Source of the DNA: Clostridiales bacterium
Lineage (GTDB): Bacteria; Bacillota; Clostridia; Lachnospirales; Lachnospiraceae
NCBI GenBank assembly: GCA_021204045.1
Contig: JAJQAA010000014.1
Span: 1-64,000 of the forward strand
Length of the DNA: 64,000 nt
Reading direction: 5' to 3'
The translations under genes and the position numbers were made by a program. Under the pieces are notes generated by a model. The model searched no databases. It had not been told where the DNA came from and was given only the letters and a program-made list of their open reading frames with translations. Numbering within the stretch: position 1 is the first letter of the stretch; every line of letters starts with the position of its first letter. Shown piece after piece: positions 43,778-53,394 of this stretch.

Positions 43778-45253
43778 TTACCGATTCTTTCCTTTTTTTT
43801 CAAGACGCTCCTTCAGCAGCTGTTCGAATTCTTCTGAGTCACCTGATTCGGCCAGACGCTGGCGGCGGCGCTCCCGGCGGCGCGCCAGGGCTTCTGCTTC
43901 CAGGCGGCGTCTGCGCGTGATCCGGTAAATAGCTCCTGCGGCAGCGGCGATGATCACGAGCGTGATCGCGATTGCAGCTATGGGAGCGGGGTTTGTCGGT
44001 GCGGTCTCAGATTCTGTTATCGGCGCGGCTGCAGGGGCCGCTTCCGCCGTCTCTTCGGGGATGGCGGTTTCTTTTTCTGTGACTGCGACCTCACTTGCGC
44101 GCGTCAGCAGATACACCTCCCCGATTTTGCGCTCATTGTAAATATAGCGAAGGAGTCCGACCGCGGCTGATGGGTGTCCGTCCGGAAGTTCTTCTATAAG
44201 ATTGAACTCCGCGTCGGCGAATTCCGCGTCGTTTGGCAGTGTCAGCGGACGGCCGCTCTCAATGACCAGATCAGAGGGACGGTAACGGGTGCCGCCAAGA
44301 GTGATTGTGTCATTACCTTCCATATAATTTTTTTCATAATCCGCGATTTCCAGGTTCTTAAAACGGTTCAGGCCAAATTCCAGCAGCGTTTTGCCGTCGA
44401 TAAAATACTGGCGGGACTGTCCTTTGAGGATGACGGAGACGACGCGGCGGCCATCCTGCTCACCGTAAGTGACAAGTGTATTGCCTGCTTTGAGCAGATA
44501 GCCGGTTTTTCCGGCAACAGCCGCCGGACAGTAATAGGGGCTGGTTTCATCGGTTGTATATACAAGCCGATGCTCATTGTGGATAGTCTGGCCATCCGGA
44601 AACTGGATGGTTGGCGGAAAAGCCCAGGTAATTGCCGAACTGATTTCAAGCAGCGCCTCGTTTTGGAAAGCGGCGCAGGCGATAATCGCCATATCATAGG
44701 CTGTGACATACTGTGTGTCGCCGTTTAAACCGGAAGGGTTGTCAAAGTGGCTTTCCTCGCAGCCAAGTTCGACGAGCTTTTCGTTCATCCGATCGACAAA
44801 TGCGGATATGCTCCCGGCGACATGTTCGGCCAGGGCGTTGGCAGACTGGTTGGAAGAAACGAGGAGCAATGCGTAGAGCGCGTCTTCGACGGAAATCTCA
44901 TCTCCGGCCCGCAGGCTCAGTTTGTTGCCGCTGTCGGCTTCCACGCTGTTTATGGCAGTCTCCGAATAGACGACGGTCTCGTCAAGCTCACAGTTTTCCA
45001 GGACAATGAGTGCGGTGAGAAGTTTTGTGATGCTGGTCGGCGCGTAGGGAACGTGGATACTCTGCCCGATCAGCACGGTGCCGCTGTCGACATCCATGGC
45101 GATGCCTGCTTCGGCTTCAATCGCCACGTCAGATGGCCAGTCGGGTTTTGCCCAGGCGGTAATGGCGGGCGGCGTCGCCGCAAATAAGGTGACTGCGAAC
45201 AGGACAGCCGCCAGGATGCCGCACAGGCATCGTCTTGTCATTTGTCTCAACAT
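43778..45253 (-). CDS. Serine-type D-Ala-D-Ala carboxypeptidase (DacA/PBP5 type)
   Basis: Trims the terminal D-alanine of peptidoglycan stem peptides. 491 residues: a signal peptide to about residue 36, then a peptidase S11 domain with SITK (Ser74, Lys77), SSN at about 133-135 and KTG near 235 in AGKTGYLL. A linker rich in Ala, Thr and Glu leads to a hydrophobic anchor (about 420-445) and a long positively charged cytosolic tail of Arg- and Glu-rich residues. The start at 45253 follows CTGGAGGAG; the longer frame from 45295 has no ribosome site. Confidence 0.92.
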   Translation of the reverse strand: MLRQMTRRCLCGILAAVLFAVTLFAATPPAITAWAKPDWPSDVAIEAEAGIAMDVDSGTVLIGQSIHVPYAPTSITKLLTALIVLENCELDETVVYSETAINSVEADSGNKLSLRAGDEISVEDALYALLLVSSNQSANALAEHVAGSISAFVDRMNEKLVELGCEESHFDNPSGLNGDTQYVTAYDMAIIACAAFQNEALLEISSAITWAFPPTIQFPDGQTIHNEHRLVYTTDETSPYYCPAAVAGKTGYLLKAGNTLVTYGEQDGRRVVSVILKGQSRQYFIDGKTLLEFGLNRFKNLEIADYEKNYMEGNDTITLGGTRYRPSDLVIESGRPLTLPNDAEFADAEFNLIEELPDGHPSAAVGLLRYIYNERKIGEVYLLTRASEVAVTEKETAIPEETAEAAPAAAPITESETAPTNPAPIAAIAITLVIIAAAAGAIYRITRRRRLEAEALARRRERRRQRLAESGDSEEFEQLLKERLEKKGKNR

Positions 45254-45417
45254 AACTCCTCCAGATGATGTGTTGATATGATCCCGCGAAACCATGGAAC
45301 GCGAGTGTTTCCCGGTTTGCGTTTCTTTGTTCCATGATACCCCAGAACGTGAAATTATTCAAGTCGGAAACGTTTGGGGAGGAGACTGTCGAAATCCGCG
45401 GGCGGAAAACTGCCGCC

Positions 45418-45446
45418 TTGCTATTTATCCGTGGTTATGCTATGAT
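45418..45446 (+). promoter_or_regulatory. Promoter of the esterase operon
   Basis: TTGCTA at 45418-45423 and TATGAT at 45441-45446, 17 bases apart, directly before the first esterase. It uses the same -35 hexamer as the BCCT promoter. Confidence 0.6.
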
Positions 45447-45480
45447 AGCAGGGTCGAAAGGTGCGCAATGGAGGCGGCTT

Positions 45481-46251
45481 ATGATTGAAAAATGGGACAT
45501 TACGATTCCGGAGCTGACAGGCGACAGAACACGCAGCGCGTACCTCTATGTTCCGGAATCCTATGAATACGAGCCGGAGCGCCGTTATCCGGTTCTCTAC
45601 ATGTTTGACGGACACAATCTTTTTTTTGACGACGAGGCGACTTACGGCAAGTGTTGGGGCATGAAGGATTATATGGATTTTACGGAGACACAGATCCTGA
45701 TTGCCGCCGTGGAGTGCAACCACGACCCGGACAATGGCAGGCTGAGCGAATATTCGCCGTATGATTTTCATGATCGTCACTTGGGGGACATTGTTGGCCG
45801 CGGCCGCGAGACGATGGAGTGGATGGTTGGGACATTTAAGCCTTTTATTGACGAAAACTGGCGTACGCTGCCGGAACGGGAGTTTACGTTTATCGCCGGA
45901 AGCTCTATGGGCGGCCTGATGAGTATATACGCGCTGCTCGCGTATAATGATATTTTTTCGCGGGCTGCCGCGCTCTCTCCGTCTCTGTGGGCTGCGCGTA
46001 AAAATATAGAGTCACTGATCCGGGAGGCGCCGCTGCATCCGGATACGCTTCTTTACATGGATTATGGTTCAGAGGAGATTGGCAATCACCGCAACATGCT
46101 CAAGCAGTATGCCAGGGTTGCCATGATGCTGATGGAGCGTGGCGTGGCGGTTGAGAGTCGTATTGTGCCCGGAGGCACGCATTGTGAGGCGAGCTGGGAG
46201 CGACAGCTGCCGTTTTTCATGGATGCGTTGCTCTATGATCCGGACGAATAA
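45481..46251 (+). CDS. Alpha/beta hydrolase, esterase D/Fes type
   Basis: 256 residues with an alpha/beta hydrolase fold. The nucleophile elbow is GSSMGGLMSIY near residue 140, an early DGHNLFFDDEATYG loop is typical of the family, and the C-terminal His is in GGTHCEASW. Such enzymes cleave esters of siderophores, phosphonate or acylated sugars; substrate unknown. The true start is ATG 45481 (GGAGGCGG upstream), not the long frame from 45334. It heads a group with a second esterase and an ATP-grasp ligase. Confidence 0.88.
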   Translation: MIEKWDITIPELTGDRTRSAYLYVPESYEYEPERRYPVLYMFDGHNLFFDDEATYGKCWGMKDYMDFTETQILIAAVECNHDPDNGRLSEYSPYDFHDRHLGDIVGRGRETMEWMVGTFKPFIDENWRTLPEREFTFIAGSSMGGLMSIYALLAYNDIFSRAAALSPSLWAARKNIESLIREAPLHPDTLLYMDYGSEEIGNHRNMLKQYARVAMMLMERGVAVESRIVPGGTHCEASWERQLPFFMDALLYDPDE

Positions 46252-46322
46252 TGAAAGTGAATGATCCGGAATTATGTGTTTTGGACTGACGAACCGGAGC
46301 GGACCGGCAGGAGGAAAATTTT

Positions 46323-47075
46323 ATGGAGACACAATATTTTAAACAATACAGCCCGGTGATGAACGACGATCGTGAATGCAAGGTCTACGGCCATGCCGGA
46401 CGTCCCGTATTGTTCATTCCTTGCCAGGACGGCCGCTTTTTTGATTTTGAGGATTTTCACATGACCGACGCCTGGGCGCCGTGGATTGAATCCGGCCAGG
46501 TGATGGTCTTTTCAATTGATACGATTGATAAGGAAACCTGGTCCGACAGCCAGGGAGACCCGCGATGGCGTTCGGAGCGCTACGAGCAGTGGATCACCTT
46601 TATCACGGACGAGGCGGTGCCGTTCATACGCTCGATGACCAATGAGCGCAACGGCTGGAGCGGCGAACCGGGGATCCTGGTTTTTGGATGCAGCCTGGGA
46701 GCGATGCACGCCGCAAACCTCTTTTTCCGTCGGCCGGATCTGTTTGACGGGCTGCTGGCTCTGAGCGGGATCTATACCTCAGAATATGGCTTTGGCAATT
46801 ATATGGATGATCTGCTTTATTTTAACTCCCCGGTTCATTTTCTGCCGAACATGCCGGAGGATCATCCGTATATTGACCTTTATAATCAAAACAGGGGCGT
46901 GATCTGCTGCGGCCAGGGACCGTGGGAGATCCCGGATTCGACGCGGCAGCTGCAGCAGATCCTCAAGTCCAAGGGAATTCACCTCTGGGTGGATTTCTGG
47001 GGCTATGACTGTGCTCATGACTGGCCCTGGTGGTACAAGCAGGTAGCGTATTTTGTGCCGAAGCTGCTGGAGTGA
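46323..47075 (+). CDS. Esterase-family alpha/beta hydrolase
   Basis: A 250-residue serine hydrolase. The nucleophile elbow is GCSLGAMHAAN near residue 122; a long first loop and CAHDWPWWYKQV near the C-terminus supply the histidine. It is distinct from its upstream neighbour. It is followed by a terminator-like hairpin before the ATP-grasp gene. It starts at 46323 behind GGCAGGAGGAAAATTTT. Cytosolic, because there is no signal peptide. Confidence 0.85.
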   Translation: METQYFKQYSPVMNDDRECKVYGHAGRPVLFIPCQDGRFFDFEDFHMTDAWAPWIESGQVMVFSIDTIDKETWSDSQGDPRWRSERYEQWITFITDEAVPFIRSMTNERNGWSGEPGILVFGCSLGAMHAANLFFRRPDLFDGLLALSGIYTSEYGFGNYMDDLLYFNSPVHFLPNMPEDHPYIDLYNQNRGVICCGQGPWEIPDSTRQLQQILKSKGIHLWVDFWGYDCAHDWPWWYKQVAYFVPKLLE

Positions 47076-47143
47076 CATTGATGCGCTTTCACGCAGTAAA
47101 AAAGGTAAGGCAGGAAAAGAAGGAATGCAGGAAAAGAGGCATC

Positions 47144-47163
47144 GCCGCCGCGAGGCGGCTTTT
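47144..47163 (+). terminator. Hairpin between second esterase and ATP-grasp gene
   Basis: GCCGCC (47144-47149) and GGCGGC (47154-47159) pair around GCGA, followed by TTTTGTCG. Could partly terminate transcription ahead of the ATP-grasp gene, or insulate it. A full stop is not certain. Confidence 0.6.
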
Positions 47164-47228
47164 GTCGATACCAGCCGCTTTGACGCGGTGAAGTTATATA
47201 AGACGAACGCAATCAGGAGGAGTTACTT

Positions 47229-48425
47229 ATGAAAAATGTTATCTTTATTTCGCCGAATTTCCCTACTAATTACTGGCAGTTCTGCAGGGAACTGAAAAAC
47301 AATGGCATGAATGTTCTCGGCATTGGCGATCAGCCTTATGATGAACTGAGCCAGGAGCTGCGCGACAGTCTGAATGAATACTTCAAGGTCAGCAGCCTGG
47401 AAAACGAGGACGAGGTGTATCGCGCCGTGGCGTTTCTGATTTATAAGCATGGCCGCATTGACTGGCTGGAGTCCAACAATGAGTACTGGCTGGAACATGA
47501 CGCGAAGCTGCGCACGGATTTCCATATCACCAGCGGTTTTCAGGTCTCGGACATTCCGCGTGTCAAGTTCAAATCCAAAATGAAGGAATATTATGAAAAG
47601 GCCGGTATTCCGACGGCACGCTATTATCTTGTGGAGACGCTGGAGGGCTGTCAGGAATTTATCGCGAAGGTCGGATATCCGGTCGTCGCCAAACCGGACA
47701 ACGGTGTAGGCGCTTCCGATACCTGGAAGATTGAGAATGAGGGTCAGCTGGAGCATTTTTATGAGCATCGCATGCCGGGCGTGCAGTATATTATGGAGGA
47801 GTTCATTCACGCTGAGGTCAATTCTTACGACGCGATCATTGACTCTCAGGGCAATCCGATTTTTGAGACCGGAAATGTTACGCCGTTTTCCGTCATGGAT
47901 ATTGTGAACAATAATGACAATTCCATCTATTATATCGTAAAAGATCTGCCGGAGGATACCCGAAGCCGGGGCCGTGCCACGGTGAAGAGCTTTGGCGTCA
48001 AAAGCCGTTTTGTCCATTTTGAGTTTTTCCGTCTGACGGAAGACCAGGAAGGGATGGGCAAGAAGGGGGATGTGGTCGCGCTTGAGGTTAATATGCGTCC
48101 CTGCGGCGGATTTTCGCCGGATATGATGAATTATGCCAACAGCACGAACGTTTACAAAATCTGGGCGGATATGATTGCCTTTGATAAGTCCACACAGCCA
48201 ACCGGGCAGCATTCGTTCTGCGCGTTTGCCGGCCGCCGTGACGGTAAGCGCTTTGTGATGAAGCACGAGGATGTGATAGAGAAATACGGCAAAAACATGA
48301 AGATGGTCGGCCGGATCCCGGATGCGCTTTCCGGTGCGATGGCGAATGAGATGTTTGTTGCGTGTTTTGATACACAGGAGGAACTGGACAGCTTTTACCA
48401 GAACATACTGGCCAGCGAAGACTGA
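47229..48425 (+). CDS. ATP-grasp domain carboxylate-amine/thiol ligase-like protein
   Basis: A 398-residue ATP-grasp protein. The order is an N-terminal Rossmann-like part (NVIFISPNFPTNYW), ATP-grasp with GYPVVAKPDNGVGASDT near 155-171, the metal motif near VVALEVNMRPCGG (about 280-292), and a C-terminal region to 398. The family joins carboxylates to amines or thiols through an acyl phosphate. The specific substrate is not apparent; it is not one of the classic members such as purine or D-Ala ligases. It follows two esterases, a combination that suggests a small-molecule pathway. ATG 47229 follows CAGGAGGAGTTACTT. Confidence 0.85.
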   Translation: MKNVIFISPNFPTNYWQFCRELKNNGMNVLGIGDQPYDELSQELRDSLNEYFKVSSLENEDEVYRAVAFLIYKHGRIDWLESNNEYWLEHDAKLRTDFHITSGFQVSDIPRVKFKSKMKEYYEKAGIPTARYYLVETLEGCQEFIAKVGYPVVAKPDNGVGASDTWKIENEGQLEHFYEHRMPGVQYIMEEFIHAEVNSYDAIIDSQGNPIFETGNVTPFSVMDIVNNNDNSIYYIVKDLPEDTRSRGRATVKSFGVKSRFVHFEFFRLTEDQEGMGKKGDVVALEVNMRPCGGFSPDMMNYANSTNVYKIWADMIAFDKSTQPTGQHSFCAFAGRRDGKRFVMKHEDVIEKYGKNMKMVGRIPDALSGAMANEMFVACFDTQEELDSFYQNILASED

Positions 48426-48497
48426 GTGAAGGATTGTGCTTTGGATGGCTGTGAATGACAATACCACAATTAAAAAACTGTAGCGCTCACAATTTTT

Positions 48498-48532
48498 TAA
48501 CTGTACAAATTTCGGATTTTGTTGTATAGTTA
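48498..48532. promoter_or_regulatory. Inverted repeat overlapping the aconitase operon promoter
   Basis: TAACTGTACAA (48498-48508) and TTGTATAGTTA (48522-48532) are inverted with one mismatch. The left arm covers the -35 (TGTACA) and the right arm covers the -10 (TATAGT). A repressor bound here would block RNA polymerase; the regulator is unknown. Confidence 0.6.
48502..48530 (+). promoter_or_regulatory. Promoter of the citrate pathway operon
   Basis: TGTACA at 48502-48507 and TATAGT at 48525-48530 are 17 bases apart; the -35 is imperfect (4 of 6), consistent with a regulated promoter. The leader to ATG 48616 is about 80 bases. Confidence 0.55.
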
Positions 48533-48615
48533 TTAACATGGGCTGCAAAGAGGCGGTTCCGGTATCGGGGACCGTCTTTTTTTATACGAATTCGCAGATG
48601 AATGGGAGGAAAACA

Positions 48616-50913
48616 ATGATAAGATTGTACGATGGCGGAGTTTATCTGGTAAACGGGACCGAGCTTATCCCGGAAGCTGAAAACGCAAAAATTGCGGCAT
48701 TGACGGGAAAGACAGCTGACCGGGAAGAGGCACGCAAGGGGACGATCGCGTATGGGATTCTTAAGGCGCACAATACTTCCGGCGATATGGAAGCGCTGAA
48801 ACTGAAATTTGATGCGCTGACTTCTCATGATATTACGTTTGTTGGTATTGTGCAGACGGCGAAAGCTTCCGGCATGGAGCGGTTCCCTCTGCCCTATGTA
48901 TTGACAAACTGCCACAATACGCTGTGCGCGGTGGGCGGTACGATCAATGAGGATGACCACATGTTTGGCCTCTCGGCGGCAAAGAAATACGGCGGTATTT
49001 ACGTGCCCCCGCACATGGCGGTTATTCATCAGTATATGCGCGAGGCGATGGCGGGCTGCGGCCGTATGATCCTCGGCTCCGACAGCCACACGCGCTATGG
49101 CGCACTGGGGACGATGGCGGTCGGAGAGGGCGGCGGTGAGCTGGTCAAACAGCTGCTGTGCGATACATACGATATCTCGTATCCGGACGTGATCGCCGTC
49201 TATCTGGACGGTAGCCCGTGGCCCGGCACCGGTCCGCAGGATATTGCACTGGCGATTGTGAAAGCCGTGTTTAAAAACGGCTATGTAAAAAATAAAGTGA
49301 TGGAGTTTGTCGGGCCGGGCGTCGCCTCGATGACGACCGATTTCCGCAACGGAGTCGACGTGATGACGACGGAGACGACCTGCCTGTCGTCCGTGTGGGT
49401 GACCGACGAGGATACAAAGGCGTGGCTGACCGAGCATCAGCGGCCGGATGCCTACCGCAAACTTGCTCCGGCGGATGTGGTCTACTACGATGGCTGCGTG
49501 TATGTGGATCTGTCCACCGTGAAACCGATGATTGCCCTGCCTTTCCACCCGAGCAATGCGTTTGAGATCGATGAATTAAAAGAAAATCTCACCGATATTC
49601 TGCACAGCGTTGAAGAAGAAGCTAAGAAGGTAAGCGGCGGCCGCGCACATTTTACGCTGGTTGACAAGATCCGGGACGGGGAGCTTTATGTGCAGCAGGC
49701 GATCATTGCCGGCTGCGCGGGCGGCACCTATTCCAATGTGATGGAAGCGGCGCGGGCGCTGAAAGGGAAAAACTGCGGCTGCGGCGAATTCTCGCTGGCG
49801 GTTTACCCGTCCTCTCAGCCGGTGTTCGCTGATCTGGTGAAAAAGGGCGCGGTTTCTGATTTAATGTCTGCGGGCGCGATCATCCGCACGGCTTTCTGCG
49901 GTCCCTGTTTTGGCGCGGGCGATACGCCCTGCAACAATGGCCTGAGTATTCGCCATGCGACACGAAATTTCCCGAACCGCGAAGGCTCCAAGCCGGGTAA
50001 CGGCCAGATGGCCGCGGTGGCGCTGATGGACGCGCGGTCGGTGGCGGCCACGGCGGCAAACGGCGGTCGCCTTACCTCCGCCTGGGAGATGGATTGCTGG
50101 GGAGAAGTGCCGGATTATCATTTTGATGATACTTCGTATAAAAACCGCGTATATGTGGGTTTTGGCAGACAGGAGGCAGGCGCGGAGCTGATCTACGGTC
50201 CGAATATCAAGGACTGGCCAAAGATGGGTCCGCTGGCGGAAAATATTCTCCTGAAGGTCTGTTCCAAAATTATGGATCCGGTGACGACGACCGACGAGCT
50301 GATCCCGTCAGGCGAGACATCGTCCTACCGCTCCAATCCGCTGGGGCTGGCGGAGTTTACGTTGTCGCGGAGAGATCCGGAATATGTGGGCCGCGCGAAG
50401 GCGGTGGATCAGCTTGAAAAAGCGCGTGTGAACGAGGGCGTCGAGAAAGAGCTGGCACTGGAGCCGGAGCTGGCTGGCGTTTTTGAATGCCTGAGAACGG
50501 CCTTTGGCGCGGATGCGGTAAATGCGGCGGCGACGGAGATCGGCAGCGTGGTCTATGCGGTGCGGCCCGGTGACGGCTCGGCCAGGGAGCAGGCGGCGAG
50601 CTGCCAGCGCGTGCTGGGCGGTCTGGCAAATATCTGTGAGGAGTACGCGACGAAACGCTATCGTTCCAATGTGATGAACTGGGGCATGGTGCCGTTCCAG
50701 ATGAAGGGAGAGCCGGCATTTGCGGTTGGCGATTACATCTATGTACCTGGCATCCGCAGCGCGCTCGACGGTGATCTGAGCGCGATAAAAGCATACATCG
50801 TAAGAACAAATGGGTTGGAGGAGATCACACTCTTTATTGGCGATATGACGGCCGAGGAACGGGCGATCGTGAAAGCGGGTTGCCTGATCAATTATAACCG
50901 TAATCGGAGGTAA
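48616..50913 (+). CDS. Aconitate hydratase-like iron-sulfur hydratase
   Basis: 765 residues, in the size range of the mono-domain clostridial aconitase family. It isomerises citrate to isocitrate through a [4Fe-4S] cluster. Cluster cysteines are probably those of [14 protein letters not shown] and of an earlier [15 protein letters not shown] and GVASMTTDF fit the active site. The C-terminal part looks like the swivelling domain ([15 protein letters not shown]). The start is ATG 48616 behind GGGAGGAAAACA; the frame is open from 48538. First gene of the three-gene route to 2-oxoglutarate. Confidence 0.9.
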   Translation: MIRLYDGGVYLVNGTELIPEAENAKIAALTGKTADREEARKGTIAYGILKAHNTSGDMEALKLKFDALTSHDITFVGIVQTAKASGMERFPLPYVLTNCHNTLCAVGGTINEDDHMFGLSAAKKYGGIYVPPHMAVIHQYMREAMAGCGRMILGSDSHTRYGALGTMAVGEGGGELVKQLLCDTYDISYPDVIAVYLDGSPWPGTGPQDIALAIVKAVFKNGYVKNKVMEFVGPGVASMTTDFRNGVDVMTTETTCLSSVWVTDEDTKAWLTEHQRPDAYRKLAPADVVYYDGCVYVDLSTVKPMIALPFHPSNAFEIDELKENLTDILHSVEEEAKKVSGGRAHFTLVDKIRDGELYVQQAIIAGCAGGTYSNVMEAARALKGKNCGCGEFSLAVYPSSQPVFADLVKKGAVSDLMSAGAIIRTAFCGPCFGAGDTPCNNGLSIRHATRNFPNREGSKPGNGQMAAVALMDARSVAATAANGGRLTSAWEMDCWGEVPDYHFDDTSYKNRVYVGFGRQEAGAELIYGPNIKDWPKMGPLAENILLKVCSKIMDPVTTTDELIPSGETSSYRSNPLGLAEFTLSRRDPEYVGRAKAVDQLEKARVNEGVEKELALEPELAGVFECLRTAFGADAVNAAATEIGSVVYAVRPGDGSAREQAASCQRVLGGLANICEEYATKRYRSNVMNWGMVPFQMKGEPAFAVGDYIYVPGIRSALDGDLSAIKAYIVRTNGLEEITLFIGDMTAEERAIVKAGCLINYNRNRR

Positions 50914-50937
50914 AGCATTAGAAAGGAGTTTTTCGGA

Positions 50938-52284
50938 TTGGTGAAGGAAAGTTATCTGGCGCAGTTTTATGGAAAATCTCAGAATTATACCGAGATACCG
51001 AACAAATGGTATAAGGAATACAACGTCAAAAAGGGTCTGAGAAATGAGGACGGCACAGGTGTGCGCGTTGGCCTGACCCGGATCACGGATGTTGTCGGCT
51101 ATGACAAGAATGAAGAGACCGGGGCGGTGACAGGCATTCCCGGCAAGCTTTATTACCGCGGTTATGATGTGGAGGAGCTGGTAAAGGGCAAGTTCCGCAG
51201 CCATTTCGGGTTCGAGGAGGTCTGCTTTTTGTTGCTGTTCGGTTATCTGCCAAAGAAAAGCGAGTTTGACAATTTCTGCAGCATTATCCGCGATTATTAT
51301 CAGCTTCCGGATGAGTTTGTGGAGATGAATCTGCTGCGTATGCCCGGAAGAAATCTGATGAACAAACTTCAGGAGGCAGTGCTGACGCTGTACAATTATG
51401 ACAGTGATGCGGACAATACCGACGTCTACGAGACGCTGGTAAAGGGCATTAATCTGCTGGCAAAGCTGCCGTCGATTTCCTGCTACGCTTATCAGAGTAA
51501 GGTGCATTATTATGACCGTGACAGTCTGTTTATCCATTACGCGAATCCGAGCTATTCGATCGCGGAAAATTTTCTCAGCGTGCTGCGCAAAGACCAGAGC
51601 TTTACGGATATGGAAGCGCGGATGCTGGATACGGTGCTGATGCTGCACGCGGACCATGGCGGTGGTAACAACTCTACCTTCACCAATGTGGTGATTTCTT
51701 CAACTGGTACGGACATCTATTCGACTGTATGTGGCAGCATCGGTTCGCTCAAAGGTCCGCGCCATGGCGGAGCCAACATCCGCGTGTCGGAGATGATGGA
51801 TGTGGTACTGGAGGAAGCCGAGGGCTATGGCGCAAGCGATGAAACGCTGCGGAGGATCGCGGGTGATCTTCTGGATGGAAAGCTGTTCGATCATTCCGGC
51901 CTGATTTATGGTTTTGGACACGCGGTGTATACCGTCTCCGACCCGAGAGCGGAGATTCTGCGCGGCTGCTGCAAGCTGATGGCGAAAGAGAAAAACTGCA
52001 TGGAGCAGTTTGATTTCCGCGTGCGTTTCGAGCAGGCGGCGCAAGCGGTGATGCAGGAGCGAAAAGGCGAAAGTTTTCCGACTAATGTCGATTATTACAG
52101 CGGGTTTGTCTATGAGATGCTGAATATTCCGCGCGATCTGTATACGCCGCTGTTTGTGTGTGCCCGCATCGTCGGCTGGGTGGCGCACAATGTGGAGAAC
52201 AAGCTGTACGACGGACGGATCATGCGGCCGGCTACGAAGTATGTGGGAGAAAAAATGGAATATGAGAAGATGGAGGATCGATGA
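50938..52284 (+). CDS. Citrate synthase
   Basis: 448 residues of the citrate/2-methylcitrate synthase family. Catalytic blocks are present in order: HADHGGGNNSTFT near 236, GPRHGGANI near 272 and YGFGHAVYTVSDPR near 324. It condenses acetyl-CoA and oxaloacetate. The likely start is TTG 50938, nine bases after AAAGGAG, with the GTG at 50941 as an alternative. It overlaps icd by ATGA, so synthase and dehydrogenase are probably translated together. The long N-terminus with NKWYKEYNVKKGLR is typical of the clostridial branch. Confidence 0.95.
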   Translation: MVKESYLAQFYGKSQNYTEIPNKWYKEYNVKKGLRNEDGTGVRVGLTRITDVVGYDKNEETGAVTGIPGKLYYRGYDVEELVKGKFRSHFGFEEVCFLLLFGYLPKKSEFDNFCSIIRDYYQLPDEFVEMNLLRMPGRNLMNKLQEAVLTLYNYDSDADNTDVYETLVKGINLLAKLPSISCYAYQSKVHYYDRDSLFIHYANPSYSIAENFLSVLRKDQSFTDMEARMLDTVLMLHADHGGGNNSTFTNVVISSTGTDIYSTVCGSIGSLKGPRHGGANIRVSEMMDVVLEEAEGYGASDETLRRIAGDLLDGKLFDHSGLIYGFGHAVYTVSDPRAEILRGCCKLMAKEKNCMEQFDFRVRFEQAAQAVMQERKGESFPTNVDYYSGFVYEMLNIPRDLYTPLFVCARIVGWVAHNVENKLYDGRIMRPATKYVGEKMEYEKMEDR

Positions 52285-53285
52285 GTATGAGCACAGCAAT
52301 CACAGTATTTAAGGGGGACGGTATCGGGCCGGAGATCACGGATGCCGTGCTGCGGATTCTGGACGCGGCGGGGGCGGATCTCTCCTATGAGATATTCAAT
52401 GTCGGTGCGGCGGAGTATGAGGCGCACGGGGCGCTGATTCCGGAGGAGGGCTTTGCCTCCTTTGAGCGGACGCATGTGCTGTTGAAATCCCCGATCACGA
52501 CGCCGATTGGCAAGGGTTTTCGTTCGCTGAACGTGACGCTTCGCAAAAAATATGATCTCTACGCGAACCTCCGCCCGGCCAAATCCAACGCGGCGGTGAA
52601 GATGCCGTTTGAGAACGTGGACATTGTCATTTTCCGCGAAAATACGGAAGATCTTTACGCGGGCGTCGAGGAGATGATCGACGCGGACACGGCACATTCG
52701 ATCAAGATCATTACCCGGAAATGCAGTGAGCGCATTTTCCGCGCCGCGTTTGACTACGCGGTGGCCCAGGGCCGTAAGAAGGTGACCTGCGTGAACAAAG
52801 CCAATATTATGAAGCTTTCGGACGGTCTGTTCCTCGATGTGTTCCGTGAGGTCGCAAAAGAATATCCGCAGATTGTGGCCGAGGATAAGCTTGTGGATAA
52901 TGTCTGCATGCAGCTTGTGATGAATCCGAACCAGTTTGACGTGATCGTGACGGAGAATCTTTACGGCGATATCCTGTCCGATCTTTGCAGCGGCCTGATC
53001 GGCGGCTTGGGGTTGATGCCCTCGAGTAACCTGGGCGCGGATTTCGCGATGTTTGAGGCCGTGCACGGCAGCGCGCCGGACATTGCCGGAAAGGGTATCG
53101 CGAATCCGACGGCGTTCCTCTGGTCGGCATGCATGCTGCTGGAACATATCGGAAAGAACGATGCGGCCGCGAGGATCCGTTGCGCCGTGGATGAGGTGCT
53201 GACGGAAGGGAAATGCCTGACGCCGGATCTGGGCGGTACCGGGATGACGAGAGAGTATGAAGCGGCGATTATCGCGCGTCTGTAG
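52281..53285 (+). CDS. Isocitrate dehydrogenase, NAD-type
   Basis: A 334-residue decarboxylating dehydrogenase of the isocitrate/isopropylmalate family, the short NAD-type form. Typical blocks are VFKGDGIGPEIT, VIFRENTEDLYAG (substrate contact), VNKANIMKLSDG, NLYGDILSDL and GSAPDIAGKGIANP, the last with an acidic Asp preferring NAD. It converts isocitrate to 2-oxoglutarate and is the last of the three genes; the window shows no 2-oxoglutarate dehydrogenase, so the product probably goes to glutamate. Confidence 0.93.
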   Translation: MSMSTAITVFKGDGIGPEITDAVLRILDAAGADLSYEIFNVGAAEYEAHGALIPEEGFASFERTHVLLKSPITTPIGKGFRSLNVTLRKKYDLYANLRPAKSNAAVKMPFENVDIVIFRENTEDLYAGVEEMIDADTAHSIKIITRKCSERIFRAAFDYAVAQGRKKVTCVNKANIMKLSDGLFLDVFREVAKEYPQIVAEDKLVDNVCMQLVMNPNQFDVIVTENLYGDILSDLCSGLIGGLGLMPSSNLGADFAMFEAVHGSAPDIAGKGIANPTAFLWSACMLLEHIGKNDAAARIRCAVDEVLTEGKCLTPDLGGTGMTREYEAAIIARL

Positions 53286-53394
53286 ATATAATCAAAGGAA
53301 TCAAAGGCGGGGCGTTGAGTAAAACCGGAAATTATGTTATGATTCTGACTGGAAAACCGTTTTCAGATATGGTTTCCTGTAACAGGAGGTTGCC

